Shown here: one piece after another, positions 10,479-20,812 of the stretch | How positions within the stretch are numbered: the stretch's first letter is position 1 | How the letters are laid out: each line of letters starts with the position of its first letter | Assembly (NCBI GenBank): GCA_963277665.1 | Contig: OY728158.1 | Location: 600,432,818-600,496,817, forward strand | Length of the DNA: 64,000 nucleotides | From: Viscum album | Taxonomy: Eukaryota; Streptophyta; Magnoliopsida; Santalales; Viscaceae | Reading direction: 5' to 3' | Position numbers and translations under genes: made by a program | Notes under the pieces: generated by a model | Databases searched by the model: none | The model's input: the letters and a program-made list of their open reading frames with translations, nothing else | Told to the model about the DNA's origin: nothing

Positions 10479-13434
10479 GTGGGAACAGAAGGAATATCCC
10501 TAGTCCACCGGACTGGGGACTTTTTCAAATCATCAATCCCCTCCTCAGAGAAAGTCGGTCTTTTCTCGATTGGGGAAGAATCCTCAAGAGGAATGAAGAG
10601 CCAAATTATCAGGAGATTCCCTCTAAATTACGGTTCATCAAGAAGTTCCTGAGGGATTGAATCAATGAAAGGCAATGTCTCATCAAATACATGGAAGGAG
10701 ACAATATCACAGAAATGCTGATAGAAAGGATGCGATGTGTTATGCATCAATCAATGTCATCAATGCCGTTGTTTCTGATCCACCAGATGAGGCTCACTCA
10801 GGGGACTCAGATGAAGAGGTTCTTGCTCAAGAATATGTACGCACCGACACAAATGAAGAAGGTGTGCGTACATGAAATCAAAGGGTTACTCAGAACCTAG
10901 GTAATCCTTCAAGTAACCCACTTCCCCCTCTCCAAAAAGGATCCAACAAAAGGGAGGGCAAAGAACCAGGTTACATATCCTTCCTCTGGAGAAGGCCAAT
11001 CGCTCTCACTAGAGCAAAGGTTTGTGCAACCGGAGGAAGAAATGAAGGAATTAATAAGGTTGAACGCAGAACTACTTCAGGGTAGTCTTCCTCCTAAGCG
11101 TGCTGGAGTCAGTCAGTCAAGGGAATTTGTTGCAGCTACTGAGATGGATCAAGAATATCCTCCTTTATCTGTACACCCTCACAGGTCTAATCCTACGGGT
11201 CAAGTGAAACAATATTTGGCAGTGCTACCATTAGTTGCAGTACCAGCCACCACATCTGTACAAGCTCCAGTCATTGCACCTACCCAAGTCCAAGTTCAAC
11301 CAGATGTTTCCCAAAAGTTAATAACTACCACTGAGTCATTAACAGCTCGGTTAGAAACTATGGAAGAGAAGCGTGTGCAAGTTCAACCGGAAAAGAAAGC
11401 TTACCCTGAATGGGTAGATTCAATCTCTCTCCCATAAAATTTTGGGAACCCTGTATTCCCTATTTTTAATGGATCAGGCGATCCTAAACAACATTTGATG
11501 CATTACGTGTCTTGTTGAGATCCTATGATGGGAACTCCGGAGTAGCAAGAAGTAGTGAAACTCAGATGCTTCATGCGAACCTTGCAAGGACCAGCTTTTG
11601 TCTGGTATACAAGCTTGAAATCCCGGTCAATTACCGGATAGGAAGATCTCCGTCAATGATTTCTTCTTCAATTCAGATCAACTTTTCTAAAGACAACAGT
11701 TTTTGATCTTACAAACTGTAATCAAAGGGAGAATGAAAGATTCTCTGATTTCATTACTCACTGGAAGGGGTTAACATATTACCTGAGCCTAGAACTCCCT
11801 CAAGAGGAACTGTTGCCAATCTGTGTGGAAAATATGTGTGACGAATTACGCACGTTGTTGATCCCTGTGAAATACACAGGAGGGTTTCAAGACTTTACTT
11901 CAATCTCTCAGCAGATTGAAGATTCCCTTATATAGGCTAAGGCTAAATCTCGTGTAATTCCATCAGCTCTAAGAAGGAGAATGAGTAAAGTAGAAACTGC
12001 TACAGTTATGCTTAAACAAGAACCTGTACCTGTTTCTACTTCAAAACCTTCATCTTCTCGAAGGTCTCCACCTCCTGAGTGCCAACAACAAAGTCTGTTT
12101 CGTCTAGATGATCAAAGAGATCAAATACGAAAACAATTTGAGGATCTAAAGAGAAAAACATACTCTTTCCGAAATGAACAAGTTTCTGGTTACTTCATTT
12201 CAGCTCTGGAAAATAATTTGGTTCAATTGCCAATGCCCAAGAGGCCAAACAAGAAAAATGATAAAGACCATCCCAATTATTTCCCATTTCATCAAATGTT
12301 GGGGCATCCCATCCATGAGTGTTTTGTCTTCAATGACCTCCTACAAAAGATGGTCGACTCAGGACAAGTAAAATTAAAAAGTTCTTCAGCTCAGGTAGCA
12401 TGTGTTACTGCTATAGTTCCAGAGGAGGAAGGAAAATGGCAAGAAGTCAAAAGAAAAAATGCACAGAAGTATGATGATTGGAAGGTCAGAAAGACAATCA
12501 ACCGAACTCATGCTATTTTGTGAACACAATTAAAGAAACCGATTGTGTCTTCTGCCATGAATGTTGTGGAAAAACCCTCTTCGTCAGAGGGAAAGTCCTC
12601 AAAGAAACGACATGATTCAAAGAAATAAAAAGAATCAGAAGAAGATGAGTATGTGTCAAAGCCTAAGTTGTCTTTGACTCTGGCAGACTTCATTCCATCT
12701 ACTTCAAATCCACGGGCACCGCCCCACAAAACGACACAACCTAAACAGGCTAATCAGGCAGAGTCTTCATCAGATGAAGAGTTAATCTTCGGTTCTATTA
12801 ATATGATTCAATTAACGGATCCATATGCCAGTCATAGTTTCAATTTTGATGAGCCTGAATTCCCTGTATCAAATAGGGGAATCAGAGGAAGTTTCAGAGG
12901 CTCAGGATGCAGGGGAAGACGTGGATCTTTCAGAATCCACTATTCCAATTCTACCCCTTATAGAACTGTGTATGCAGCAGAAACTTGTGGTAGAGCCCTT
13001 CAGCGAGATCAGCAAGAACAAGCAAGTTCTTCTACCAATAGAAAATTCAGTCCTGGAACAGTTATTTTGGAAGACCGGTTGAAGGTTCCATATTCTTCCT
13101 CGCAGCAAGTAAATGGATCTAATCGGTCTAATCTTCCAAAACCAAAAATATTGCCAACTCCTATCCCAATACAAGATACATCAACTTCCAAAGCATCTAC
13201 TTCCAAAGTACCTGCTAAACCACATATTCCTGTTAGGAAACGCATACCTCTGGATCAAAATTATGATGTATTGAAACACTTGGCCCAAGTACCAGCCAAG
13301 TTATCAATTTTGGATTCTCTGAATCTGTCAAAAGATCTTCGGGAAGCACTCATCGAGGCTTTGTCGATTCCTCAGGAGTTTGAAACTGAAATTGCTGCAT
13401 CTGAAGTCTATCACATAGAGAATAATCCTATATA
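10475..13434 (+). pseudogene. Gag of the Tat element
   Basis: The structural capsid protein that packages genomic RNA. From 10475 the frame is the same one used by all of pol; the clear Gag part starts about 11024. A Pro/Val/Gln-rich stretch is followed by the retrotransposon gag domain: FPIFNGSGDPKQHL near 11460, LQGPAFVWYTSLKS near 11585, and a RENERFSDFITHW helix near 11730. The nucleocapsid-like motif near 12280-12326 reads HQMLGHPIHEC, the H-x4-GH-x4-C part of the Tat/Athila knuckle, but the first Cys is replaced (FPFH). A Gly/Arg-rich segment (GFRGSGCRGRRG type) lies near 12870-12930. In-frame stops: 11435, 11516, 11543, 11639, 11657, 11933, 12521, about 12626 and 13433. No frameshift is seen from about 11000 on. 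Confidence 0.8.
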
Positions 13435-13436
13435 AT

Positions 13437-14000
13437 GCCATGCAATAATATCTTTTACTGATGAAGTTGAAGATGATGTTGTGCATGGGAATATTAGACC
13501 TTTGTACTTATCTGGAAAGGTCAATGGTGTAGACGTCCGAAGAGCTTTCATTGATAATGGTTCAGGAGTCAACCTCATGCCCATTCGTACAATTTGTCGA
13601 TTGGGCCTCACAGAATCTGATTTATCTCCTTCTACCATGATGTTACAAGGATATGATAAAAATGAACAAGAACCACTGGGTGAAGTTACACTCAGAACTC
13701 AGTTTGGAGATCTTGTATCCAATTCAGATTTCATGGTTGTTGATCAAGACTCAGCTTTCAACATCTTTCTTGGAAGACCCTGGCTACATCAACATGCGGC
13801 TATCCATTCTTCATACCATCAATGTCTCAAATATTGTTTCTATGGTCAAGTTGGGACATTGTACGGTGATAAGACCCCGTTCAAGACATGTGAGTCTCAA
13901 TACATTGAGGCGGAATTCTATCACATGAAGGGAAGGGACAAATCCACAACAAAGGAGATTATCAAAGTTAATGCTCCATATGGTTTGGAGAAAATTCCAG
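13437..14000 (+). pseudogene. Aspartic protease domain of the Tat element
   Basis: This domain cleaves the Gag-Pol polyprotein. The active-site region reads FIDNGSGVNLMP, with the catalytic Asp codon at 13553-13555. The DNGS form in place of DTGA is usual for Tat/Athila elements. The flap-side and C-terminal hydrophobic motif appears as FNIFLGRPWLH near 13760. No stop falls in the core domain. It continues in frame into a low-complexity acidic linker (about 14000-14500, one TAA at 14429) before RT. Confidence 0.85.
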
Positions 14001-14449
14001 TAAATCCATTTACACATGTGAGTACAGATTATGTATTGCCTATCAGTCAAATTGACAATATAGACCCAAATAAAAATACTCTTATGGAAATATCCATAAT
14101 TTCAATTACAGCTATCAATCCAGACAACATGGGAGAAATTGGTAACCCACTAAGCAGTGATGAAAGCACAAATGGTGACGTCTTCATTTCATCTGCTGAA
14201 ATCCAACAAGTCTATACTTCGCCAATTAGGCCAGAAGAAGTTATAGAAATATCAGAGGTGAACAATGATATCTATTCTCAATCCATCATCTCCTCTTTAT
14301 TACCCAAAGAAGACCCTTCATCATCAATCAGGTCGGAAATGGAAGATTCTTCTTCAAGATATGCGAATTTTGACATCTCTTCTAATCATGAAAATTATGC
14401 TTTATCATCTACTATTCAAGTAGAAACATAAGAAATAACACATGATGAA

Positions 14450-15990
14450 GAAGAAGGGGAAGATATTAGAGATGCTCCTCCAGCATTTGAAGAGGGTATC
14501 TCTACCACTGTGGATGAACTCAGAGAAATAAATCTTGGTACAAAAGAAGATCCACGCCCCACTTTAATCAGTGCGGCCATGAATCTTGAAGAGCAAGAGA
14601 TGTATATGTCTTTTATAAAGAAAAATAGAGATATATTTGCTTGTAACTATACAGAAATTCTCGGGCTTGATCCTGATGTTGCTACTCATCATTTGGGTTT
14701 ACCAAAAGAACATCGAGGATTTAAGCAAGCCGCGAGAAGAACACACCCAACTTATGCTTCCAAAATTGAAGCTGAAGTGGATAATCTTATCAAAGATAAC
14801 TTCTTCAGAGAAGTTCAGTATCCCAAGTGGTTGTCTAATATCGTCCCTGTAAAGAAGGAGAACGGACAAATTAGAGTTTGCATCGATTCCAGAGATCTTA
14901 ATCGGCATTTTCCTAAGGATGATTTCCCAGTTCCGATTACAGAACTTTTAATTGATGCAACAACTGGCTATGAAGCACTTTCCTTCATGGATGGATATTC
15001 TGGATATAATCAGATCTGAATGGCCCCATAAGACGAGGAATCCACAGCCTTCAGAGCCCCTCAGGGTGTGTTTTTCTATCGGGTAATTCCCTTTGGCTTA
15101 AAGAATGCAGGTGCAACATATCAGCGTTCCATGCATCGTATCTTCAAACCCTTCTTAGAGAAGTTTGTTGAATGCTATGTAGACGATTTTGTGGTTAAAT
15201 CCAAAAAACATTCTAATAAATTGGCTGATTTGGAAGTCATATTCTGCAATCTTTGACAACATAATTTGAAGATAAACCCCTTAAAATGTGCTTTTGAGGT
15301 AACCTCAGGAAAATTTCTCAGCTTTTTTGTACGCCATCATGGTATTGAAGTCGATCCTGAGAAGACCAAGTCAATCCTTGGTATGTCACCTCTTCAAAAT
15401 TTGAAAGAATTAAGAGGACTTCAAGGAAACTTAGCCTATATTCGGCGTTTCATCACCAATTTGGCAGGCAAAAGTTTACCCTTCACTAAATTGATGAAGA
15501 AGGGAGTCACTTACCAGTGGACTGAAGAATGTCAAGAAGCATTCAACATTCTCAAGAAATACCTCTTGAGTCCACTGATACTCATGCCACCTATTGAAGG
15601 AAGAACACTTATCCTCTATGTGACAGCTCTAGAGCAATCATTGGGTGCCTTTCTTGCTCAAAAGAATGATGCTGGGAATGAAAACAGCCTCTATTATCTC
15701 AGTCAAACTATGCTTGAAGCAGAAAACTGATATTCAAGTGTTGAGAAGTGCTGCATGGCATTAATCTTTGCAGTTCAGAATTTGAGACACTACTTGAAAC
15801 ATCACGAGGTTCAATTGGTATCTCGCAATAACCCGCTCAAATTCATCCTTAGTCGTCCAATGCTTACAGGATGTCTGGCAAGGTGGGAAGTTATTTTGCA
15901 GCAATTCGACATTCAGTATCTATCTCAAAAGGCAATAAAGGGCCAAGCTATGGCTGATTTCCTGGTTGAACACCCTTCAGTGGAAGACAC
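14450..15990 (+). pseudogene. Reverse transcriptase and first RNase H domain of the Tat element
   Basis: RT copies the RNA genome into DNA. The RT fingers/palm motifs are plain: VCIDSRDLNRHFPKDDFP near 14880-14930, SFMDGYSGYNQI near 14980, and the catalytic YVDD at 15176-15187, intact. Next come the thumb/connection (KCAFEVTSGKFL near 15290) and the RT-linked RNase H (LYVTALEQSLGAFLAQ near 15620, then a YSSVEKCCMALIFAVQNLRHYL segment in parts), ending in QAMADFL near 15950. The RNase H Asp expected in the LYV.AS/D part is not evident, as is common for this degenerate domain in Tat elements. Stops: TGA at 15017, 15254 and 15728, TAA at 15029. The frame is never shifted. Confidence 0.9.
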
Positions 15991-16039
15991 ATCTTCAGAT
16001 ATTGAACTCCCTGATGAGGAAGTCTTCTCAATTCAAGAA

Positions 16040-16500
16040 AGTTCTCAAGCATGGGAAATGTATTTTGATGGTGCTTCCAGAAGTCCAAGAGGGAGGAAAA
16101 TGGAAAATCCTAAATTCAACAAAGTTGGTTTAGTAATTGTGATCATTTCTCCAGAAAAGGCAGTGTTACCTTATTCCTTCTTATTGTGGGAAGGTGGTAC
16201 CAATAATGAAGCAGAATATCAAGCTCTCATCGCAGGCTTGGAATTAGTGCTTCAAGCACAAGTGAATCACTTAAAGGTGAAAGGTGATTCATACCTGGTA
16301 ATAAAAGAAGTCAATGGGGATTATGCCATCATAAAAGAAGAACTAATCCCCTTGTATGATTACGTCAGAGAGTTAATGGCGGAATTCCCTTCGGAACCGA
16401 CATTTTCTTATGTCCCAAGATCATAAAATGCTCAAGCTGATGCACTGGCTAATATAGCCACAGCTCTGGCAGATCCAAATCGGGACAATACAACCATCAT
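16040..16500 (+). pseudogene. Second (archaeal-type) RNase H of the Tat element
   Basis: A second RNase H follows the RT-linked one, a known hallmark of the Tat clade, thought to supply the RNase H activity lost in the first domain. The four acidic residues are present: Asp in MYFDGASR (codon 16067), Glu in TNNEAEYQAL (16208), Asp in VKGDSYLV (16286) and Asp in NAQADALANIA (16439). One TAA interrupts the domain at 16424, between the third and fourth acidic residues. Apart from that stop the domain looks well preserved. Confidence 0.88.
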
Positions 16501-16549
16501 TATTGCCCACCGTCGTGCAATTTCACCTTATGCTCGAATCAGAATAGAG

Positions 16550-17866
16550 GAAATTAATGAAATTAGTCCCATTCCTGAATCGTATGGTCATACTAAAGGA
16601 TGGATGTCACCTATCAGGGAATACCTTCAAAATGGAACACTTCCACCTGATAGAGCCGATAAAGAACAAATCCGGCGACATGTGGTCAATTTTACTCTTT
16701 ATGATAGCCCAGACCACCTAGAGAAAATTCTCTACAAATGTGGTTTTGATGGAGTTCTCTTCAGATGCATTGATGGTGAAGAGACAATGGCTGTCATGAA
16801 AGAAGTGCATGCAGGAGTCTGTGGTGCCCACCAGTCTGGACATAGACTGTCTGATCAGATTCGAAGGCTTGGATACTTTTGGCCTTCAATGATACAAGAT
16901 TGTGTTGATTTCACAAATAAGTTTAATTCATTCCAAGTACATGCCAACTTCATTCATCAACCTCCAGAGTTGCTTCATATAACTAAATACTCATGGCCAT
17001 TTTCCACATGGGGAATGGATGTGGTGGGACCTTACCCTTCAGCTACGACTAAGCAGTTTAAGTACATTCTTACTGCTACTGACTTCTTTTCCAAATGGGC
17101 AAAGGCAATACCTCTCAAGGAAGTCAGTTCTAAATGCGTTGTTAGCTTCATCAAGTCTAACATCATTACCAGATTTAGTGTCCCTCATACCATATTGATG
17201 GACAATGGCACCAACTTCGGTTCATCTGAGGTGAATAAATTGTATCAAGAATACAACATCAAATCCAACCATTCATCTCGGTATCATGCCGCGACCAATG
17301 GCCAGATAGAAGCCTTCAACAAGACTCTTTCAAATATACTGCAAAAGATGGTGGATAAAGATAACAAGTCATGGCCTGATAAACTCTTTCATGCTTTATG
17401 GGCTTATCGGACTACCACCCACACTGCAACGCGGTCAACTCTATATTCATTGGTATATGGAACGAAAGCAGTCTTGTCAATTGAAGTTCAACTACCCTCA
17501 CTCAGAGTTTCCATTTTTGATCCATCATCTACAGATGAACAATCTCAAAAGTGATTGAATGAATTGGAACGATTAGATGAGAAAATATTGGGCACTTTGC
17601 ACCACTTGGAAGTCTATCAGAATCGAATAGAATGAGATTTTAACAAAAAAGTTCATCTTCATTCATTCACTCAGGGAGAATTGGTATTAGTTCTCAGAAC
17701 TCCAATGATACCAGGAAAGAAACCTTCCAAGCTTGATCAAAAATGGGAAGGACCTTACTAAATACATAGGGTCTACTCCAATGGAGCTTATTCATTAATC
17801 TCGATGGATGGAGAACTCATCACTACTCCAACCAATGCCAGATTTTTGAAGAAGTATTTTGTATAA
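16550..17866 (+). pseudogene. Integrase of the Tat element
   Basis: Integrase inserts the cDNA into the chromosome. The zinc-binding N-terminus has both histidines (HAGVCGAH, codons 16808 and 16829), but both cysteines of the C-x2-C pair are now Phe (codons 16922 and 16931). The catalytic D,D(35)E triad is intact: Asp in WGMDVVGPYP (17018), Asp in LMDNGTNFG (17201), Glu in NGQIEAFNK (17309). A GPY-like motif (KWEGPY near 17742) and C-terminal end to TAA at 17864 follow; no chromodomain is present, as expected for Tat. Stops: 17552 (TGA), 17633 (TGA) and 17759 (TAA). Both TGA codons stand where Arg is expected. Confidence 0.9.
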
Positions 17867-17879
17867 ACACAAAATATAT

Positions 17880-18590
17880 CATCCAAGGTCTGGTATGACC
17901 TTAAACTGCACCACCATCCAGCAATATGTTAAACTGCATCATCAACGGTCCATGCATATGACCCTAAACTATTTGCACATACGTCCAACATGACGTTAAA
18001 CTGTGTCCCCTTCATCGTCCTTGCTATATGACGTTAAACTATACAACAACGGTCCATACATATGACATTAAACTATTTGTATTCCTTTCGTATCACATGA
18101 CGTTAAATTGTGATGTCCTAACTACATGATGCTAAACTGTACAGAAGTCCCTTACGTGCAGCATGACATTAAACTGCACCATCCACGGTCCATGCATATG
18201 CCCTTAAACTATTCGCACTTTCGTCCAACATGACGCTAAACTGTATCGTCCCTTTTTTGTCCAACATGATGTTAAACTGTGATAAAAGTCCCCAATACCT
18301 CCAACATGACGTTAAATGGTGTACTATTTTGTCCTTAGTGCTTGACATTAAACTGCGCAGTCGTCTTTTTTTCCAACATGACGTTAAACTATATTGTCCC
18401 CATCGTCCAAACTACATGACACTAAACTGTACAAAAAGTCTTTGATATGTCCTACATGACATTAAACTTTACTTTGTCCCTTCTACATGACACTAAACTG
18501 TGCAGCACCAATAGTCCTAACTGTAAGACTTTAAACTGCATAGTCCCTTTTTATGTCCTACATGACATTAAACTATGCATCATTAAGGTT
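17880..18590 (+). repeat. 3' UTR minisatellite, core ATGACGTTAAACTG
   Basis: About 20 degenerate copies of a unit with core ATGACGTTAAACTG, mostly preceded by GTCCAAC and spaced about 35-45 bp, start just 14 bp after the end of pol. Isolated copies recur near 18930-18980, 19335, 19375 and 20505. Tandem arrays in the 3' UTR of Tat/Ogre elements are known and can seed satellite DNA. A role is unknown. Confidence 0.85.
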
Positions 18591-18595
18591 GTTGT

Positions 18596-18840
18596 TACCT
18601 CTTGTTTCTCACACCGAGTATGAATCATGTGAGCTTAGAGAAAACCTCAACCATAACACTCTCTCTGGGCTACTAACCATGTGTAAGTCCCAACAACATC
18701 ATTTTTAGGTCGTTGTCCCCAATAAAAACTTGATCATTAATTAATTCTTTAATTAAACTACGCAGACTTTGATCCTTGCCTTCCAGGCTGGGTACGTAGG
18801 TAACCTCCCAAGGTTCAAGCCCAAAACCAATCTCTTCACA
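18596..18840 (+). repeat. LTR-like module in the 3' UTR
   Basis: CTTGTTTCTCACACCGAG and a following GTGAGCTTAGAG match LTR positions 6655-6695. A stem-loop of the LTR type comes next at 18758-18800. The order of the two parts is the same as in the LTR (6651-6806), so this part of the 3' UTR is probably a diverged copy of an LTR segment. Confidence 0.65.
18758..18800 (+). other. Covarying stem-loop, copy C (3' UTR)
   Basis: CTACGC at the start, GATCC, then a small hairpin with GCCT/AGGC arms, then GGGTACGTAGG. It belongs to the same family as 6762-6806, 19172-19210, 19399-19437 and 27515-27557; the arm sequence differs but pairing is kept. Confidence 0.6.
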
Positions 18841-19171
18841 TCGGTTCACCGCCATCTCATACGATGTTGATTCGTGAAACCGCCCCTAGAATCAATATCT
18901 TTACATTGGTTCCCTTTCATCCTTGTTATACGTCGTTAAACTATACAACACTTTTGTCCAGTATGACAATAAACTACAATATTCTCTGATACCCTCACCT
19001 GATAGGGAACCATTATTTACATTGATTTTTCAATCATGTTTCATTTCAAAGACTACGTGTATAGATGGTAATGCCCAAACCTTTTATCTTGGGTTAAACC
19101 ATCATTGTACTAAAGTCCCCTTTCACCCTTCACATGTACGAACCAAATTTGTACAGAGGGTATTTTTAGAA
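18841..19171 (+). other. 3' UTR stretch without a gene
   Basis: This is non-coding 3' UTR of the Tat element with two stray copies of the TTAAACTA minisatellite core near 18930-18980. Frames here, such as 18923-19339 and the minus-strand 18673-18855, match no family and are treated as chance. Confidence 0.5.
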
Positions 19172-19437
19172 CTACGTGGGATTGATTCCCATCCTTATGG
19201 GATACGTAGGAACGTTCGAGTGTCCCTCAAATCCAGCCCCAAGTCTTTGGGCCTAACCCCAAATTCCACTTTCAGTCCCTTGACTAAAAAGCCCCCATAC
19301 ACACACTGTGTATTTCTTATAATGGTCCAAGATCTATGACCCTAAACTAAGATATCCAATCCTTTTGTCCCACACAACATTAAACTGTAGTTCAAGAACT
19401 ACGTATGGCTTGATTCCCATCCTTATGGGATACGTAG
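19172..19437 (+). other. Two covarying stem-loops, copies D and E (3' UTR)
   Basis: Copies at 19172-19210 and 19399-19437 share CTACGT, then GATTCCCAT, loop CCTT, ATGGGATACGTAG. The 7-bp arms TTCCCAT/ATGGGAT differ from the LTR copies (TCCTT/AAGGA) yet remain paired. The interval holds ordinary 3' UTR with one TTAAACT core. Confidence 0.65.
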
Positions 19438-19539
19438 TGAAGTCCAACATTTCCATTCAGGACCCAGCCACAAAATGATTACGGTTAGCATTGATCTGTG
19501 TATCTCTGTATACATTGGACAATACCCATCTTTATGTGT

Positions 19540-20290
19540 CATAATCCCAACCTTAAATATTTTCAGATCTTCATAAACCTTTTCTTGTCTTCTAGTCACA
19601 AAAATGTCAGACTTTTGAGAGTTCTTTTGCCTGACTATGCAGTACGTGCCCTTAGGCGGCCTTGCATAAACAGTCTCCATAACATATTTTTTAGCCAAAA
19701 GATACTATTATTTAACTATGCAATCAATGCCCTTAGGTTTCCCTACATAATTCAACCCCCTAACGGGTTTGTTAAATACTGGTAAATTAATTCTTGGGAA
19801 GAAAGCCTATTTTGTCCTTGTTGGTCTTAAATGACAGTATATAGGGATCCAAAAAAGTAGCCACCCTTAACATATTTGTCCCATATCTTTTTTCATGATC
19901 TGAATGTATTCAAGTCTATGGTTTATATTCTCCTTCCCTACGTTTGGGTCAGACCTTCGTAGGAGTAATATCCATCCAGTTCTTCGATAATCTTGTTTGG
20001 AAATATCTTCTCCATATTCAAGTAACTCTTTCCATACAGCAAACTATATACTTTGGAAAATTTGAATCTCCATAAACTTTCACTGGCTTTTAGCAATAGG
20101 AAAGTAAATTTCTGAGAGTTCTTTTGCCTGACTATGCAGCACGTGCCCATAGGCAGCCTTGCATAAACAGTCTACATAACAGACTTGTTAGCCAAAAGAT
20201 ACTATTTATTTGACTATGAAGCCAATGCCCTTATGTGACCCTGCATAATTCAACCCCTAATGGGTTTGTTAAATAATGGTAACTTCATTC
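19540..20290 (+). repeat. Diverged tandem duplication, period about 497 bp
   Basis: Two copies in direct order share GAGAGTTCTTTTGCCTGACT (19617 and 20114) and, downstream, blocks such as CCTTGCATAAACAGTCT, AGCCAAAAGATACTATT and GGGTTTGTTAAAT, each about 497 bp apart. The shared parts run at least from about 19560 to 19795 and from about 20045 to 20290. A weak stem-loop remnant (CTACGTTTG...TTCGTAGG, about 19938-19964) lies between them. No protein is coded. Confidence 0.75.
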
Positions 20291-20809
20291 TTGGGAACTA
20301 CTTCTTCTAATGCCTTTTAGCTCTTTTTCATATCATTCCTCAGATCAAAATATTCTTAAGTCATAGTTTACATATTTTCTCTCATACTTGAGTATGGTAA
20401 TATGTTTTCAGATAAATTGTAAAGGAATTGAGTCAATTTTAATCCATTTCGATCAAAGCTATTTCGACCTTAAACATTAGCCTCCTTATGTCCGACGTGC
20501 ATGACTTTAAACTACCCACAAAAGACAAAGGAACTCTGAATAAAAGTCAAGTTTCAGCTCACTAAACATACATTTTGTATGATTTAGGTAATATTTAGCA
20601 ATTAAAAGGTTCAAATTTTGTGGGGTTATTTACATTAATCCTAGTAAAAATCAAACTATGCTTAATAGGCCCATTGGATTAGGTAAAATTTAAAGTAGGT
20701 AGCAGGAAAATACGTGCACAAGTGATTGAAGATGACAGCATTCTTTCCATTTGATGCACAAGAGTTAGAAGGACATCCACAGACTGGAGTCTCTTCTCTT
20801 TTTCAGGAA
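20291..20809. other. Spacer between 3' UTR repeats and the antisense gene
   Basis: AT-rich spacer with one minisatellite core near 20505 (GACTTTAAACTAC) and no recognisable coding sequence. It would hold the 3' end and poly(A) region of the antisense gene, but I cannot point to a specific signal. Confidence 0.4.
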
Positions 20810-20812
20810 TTA

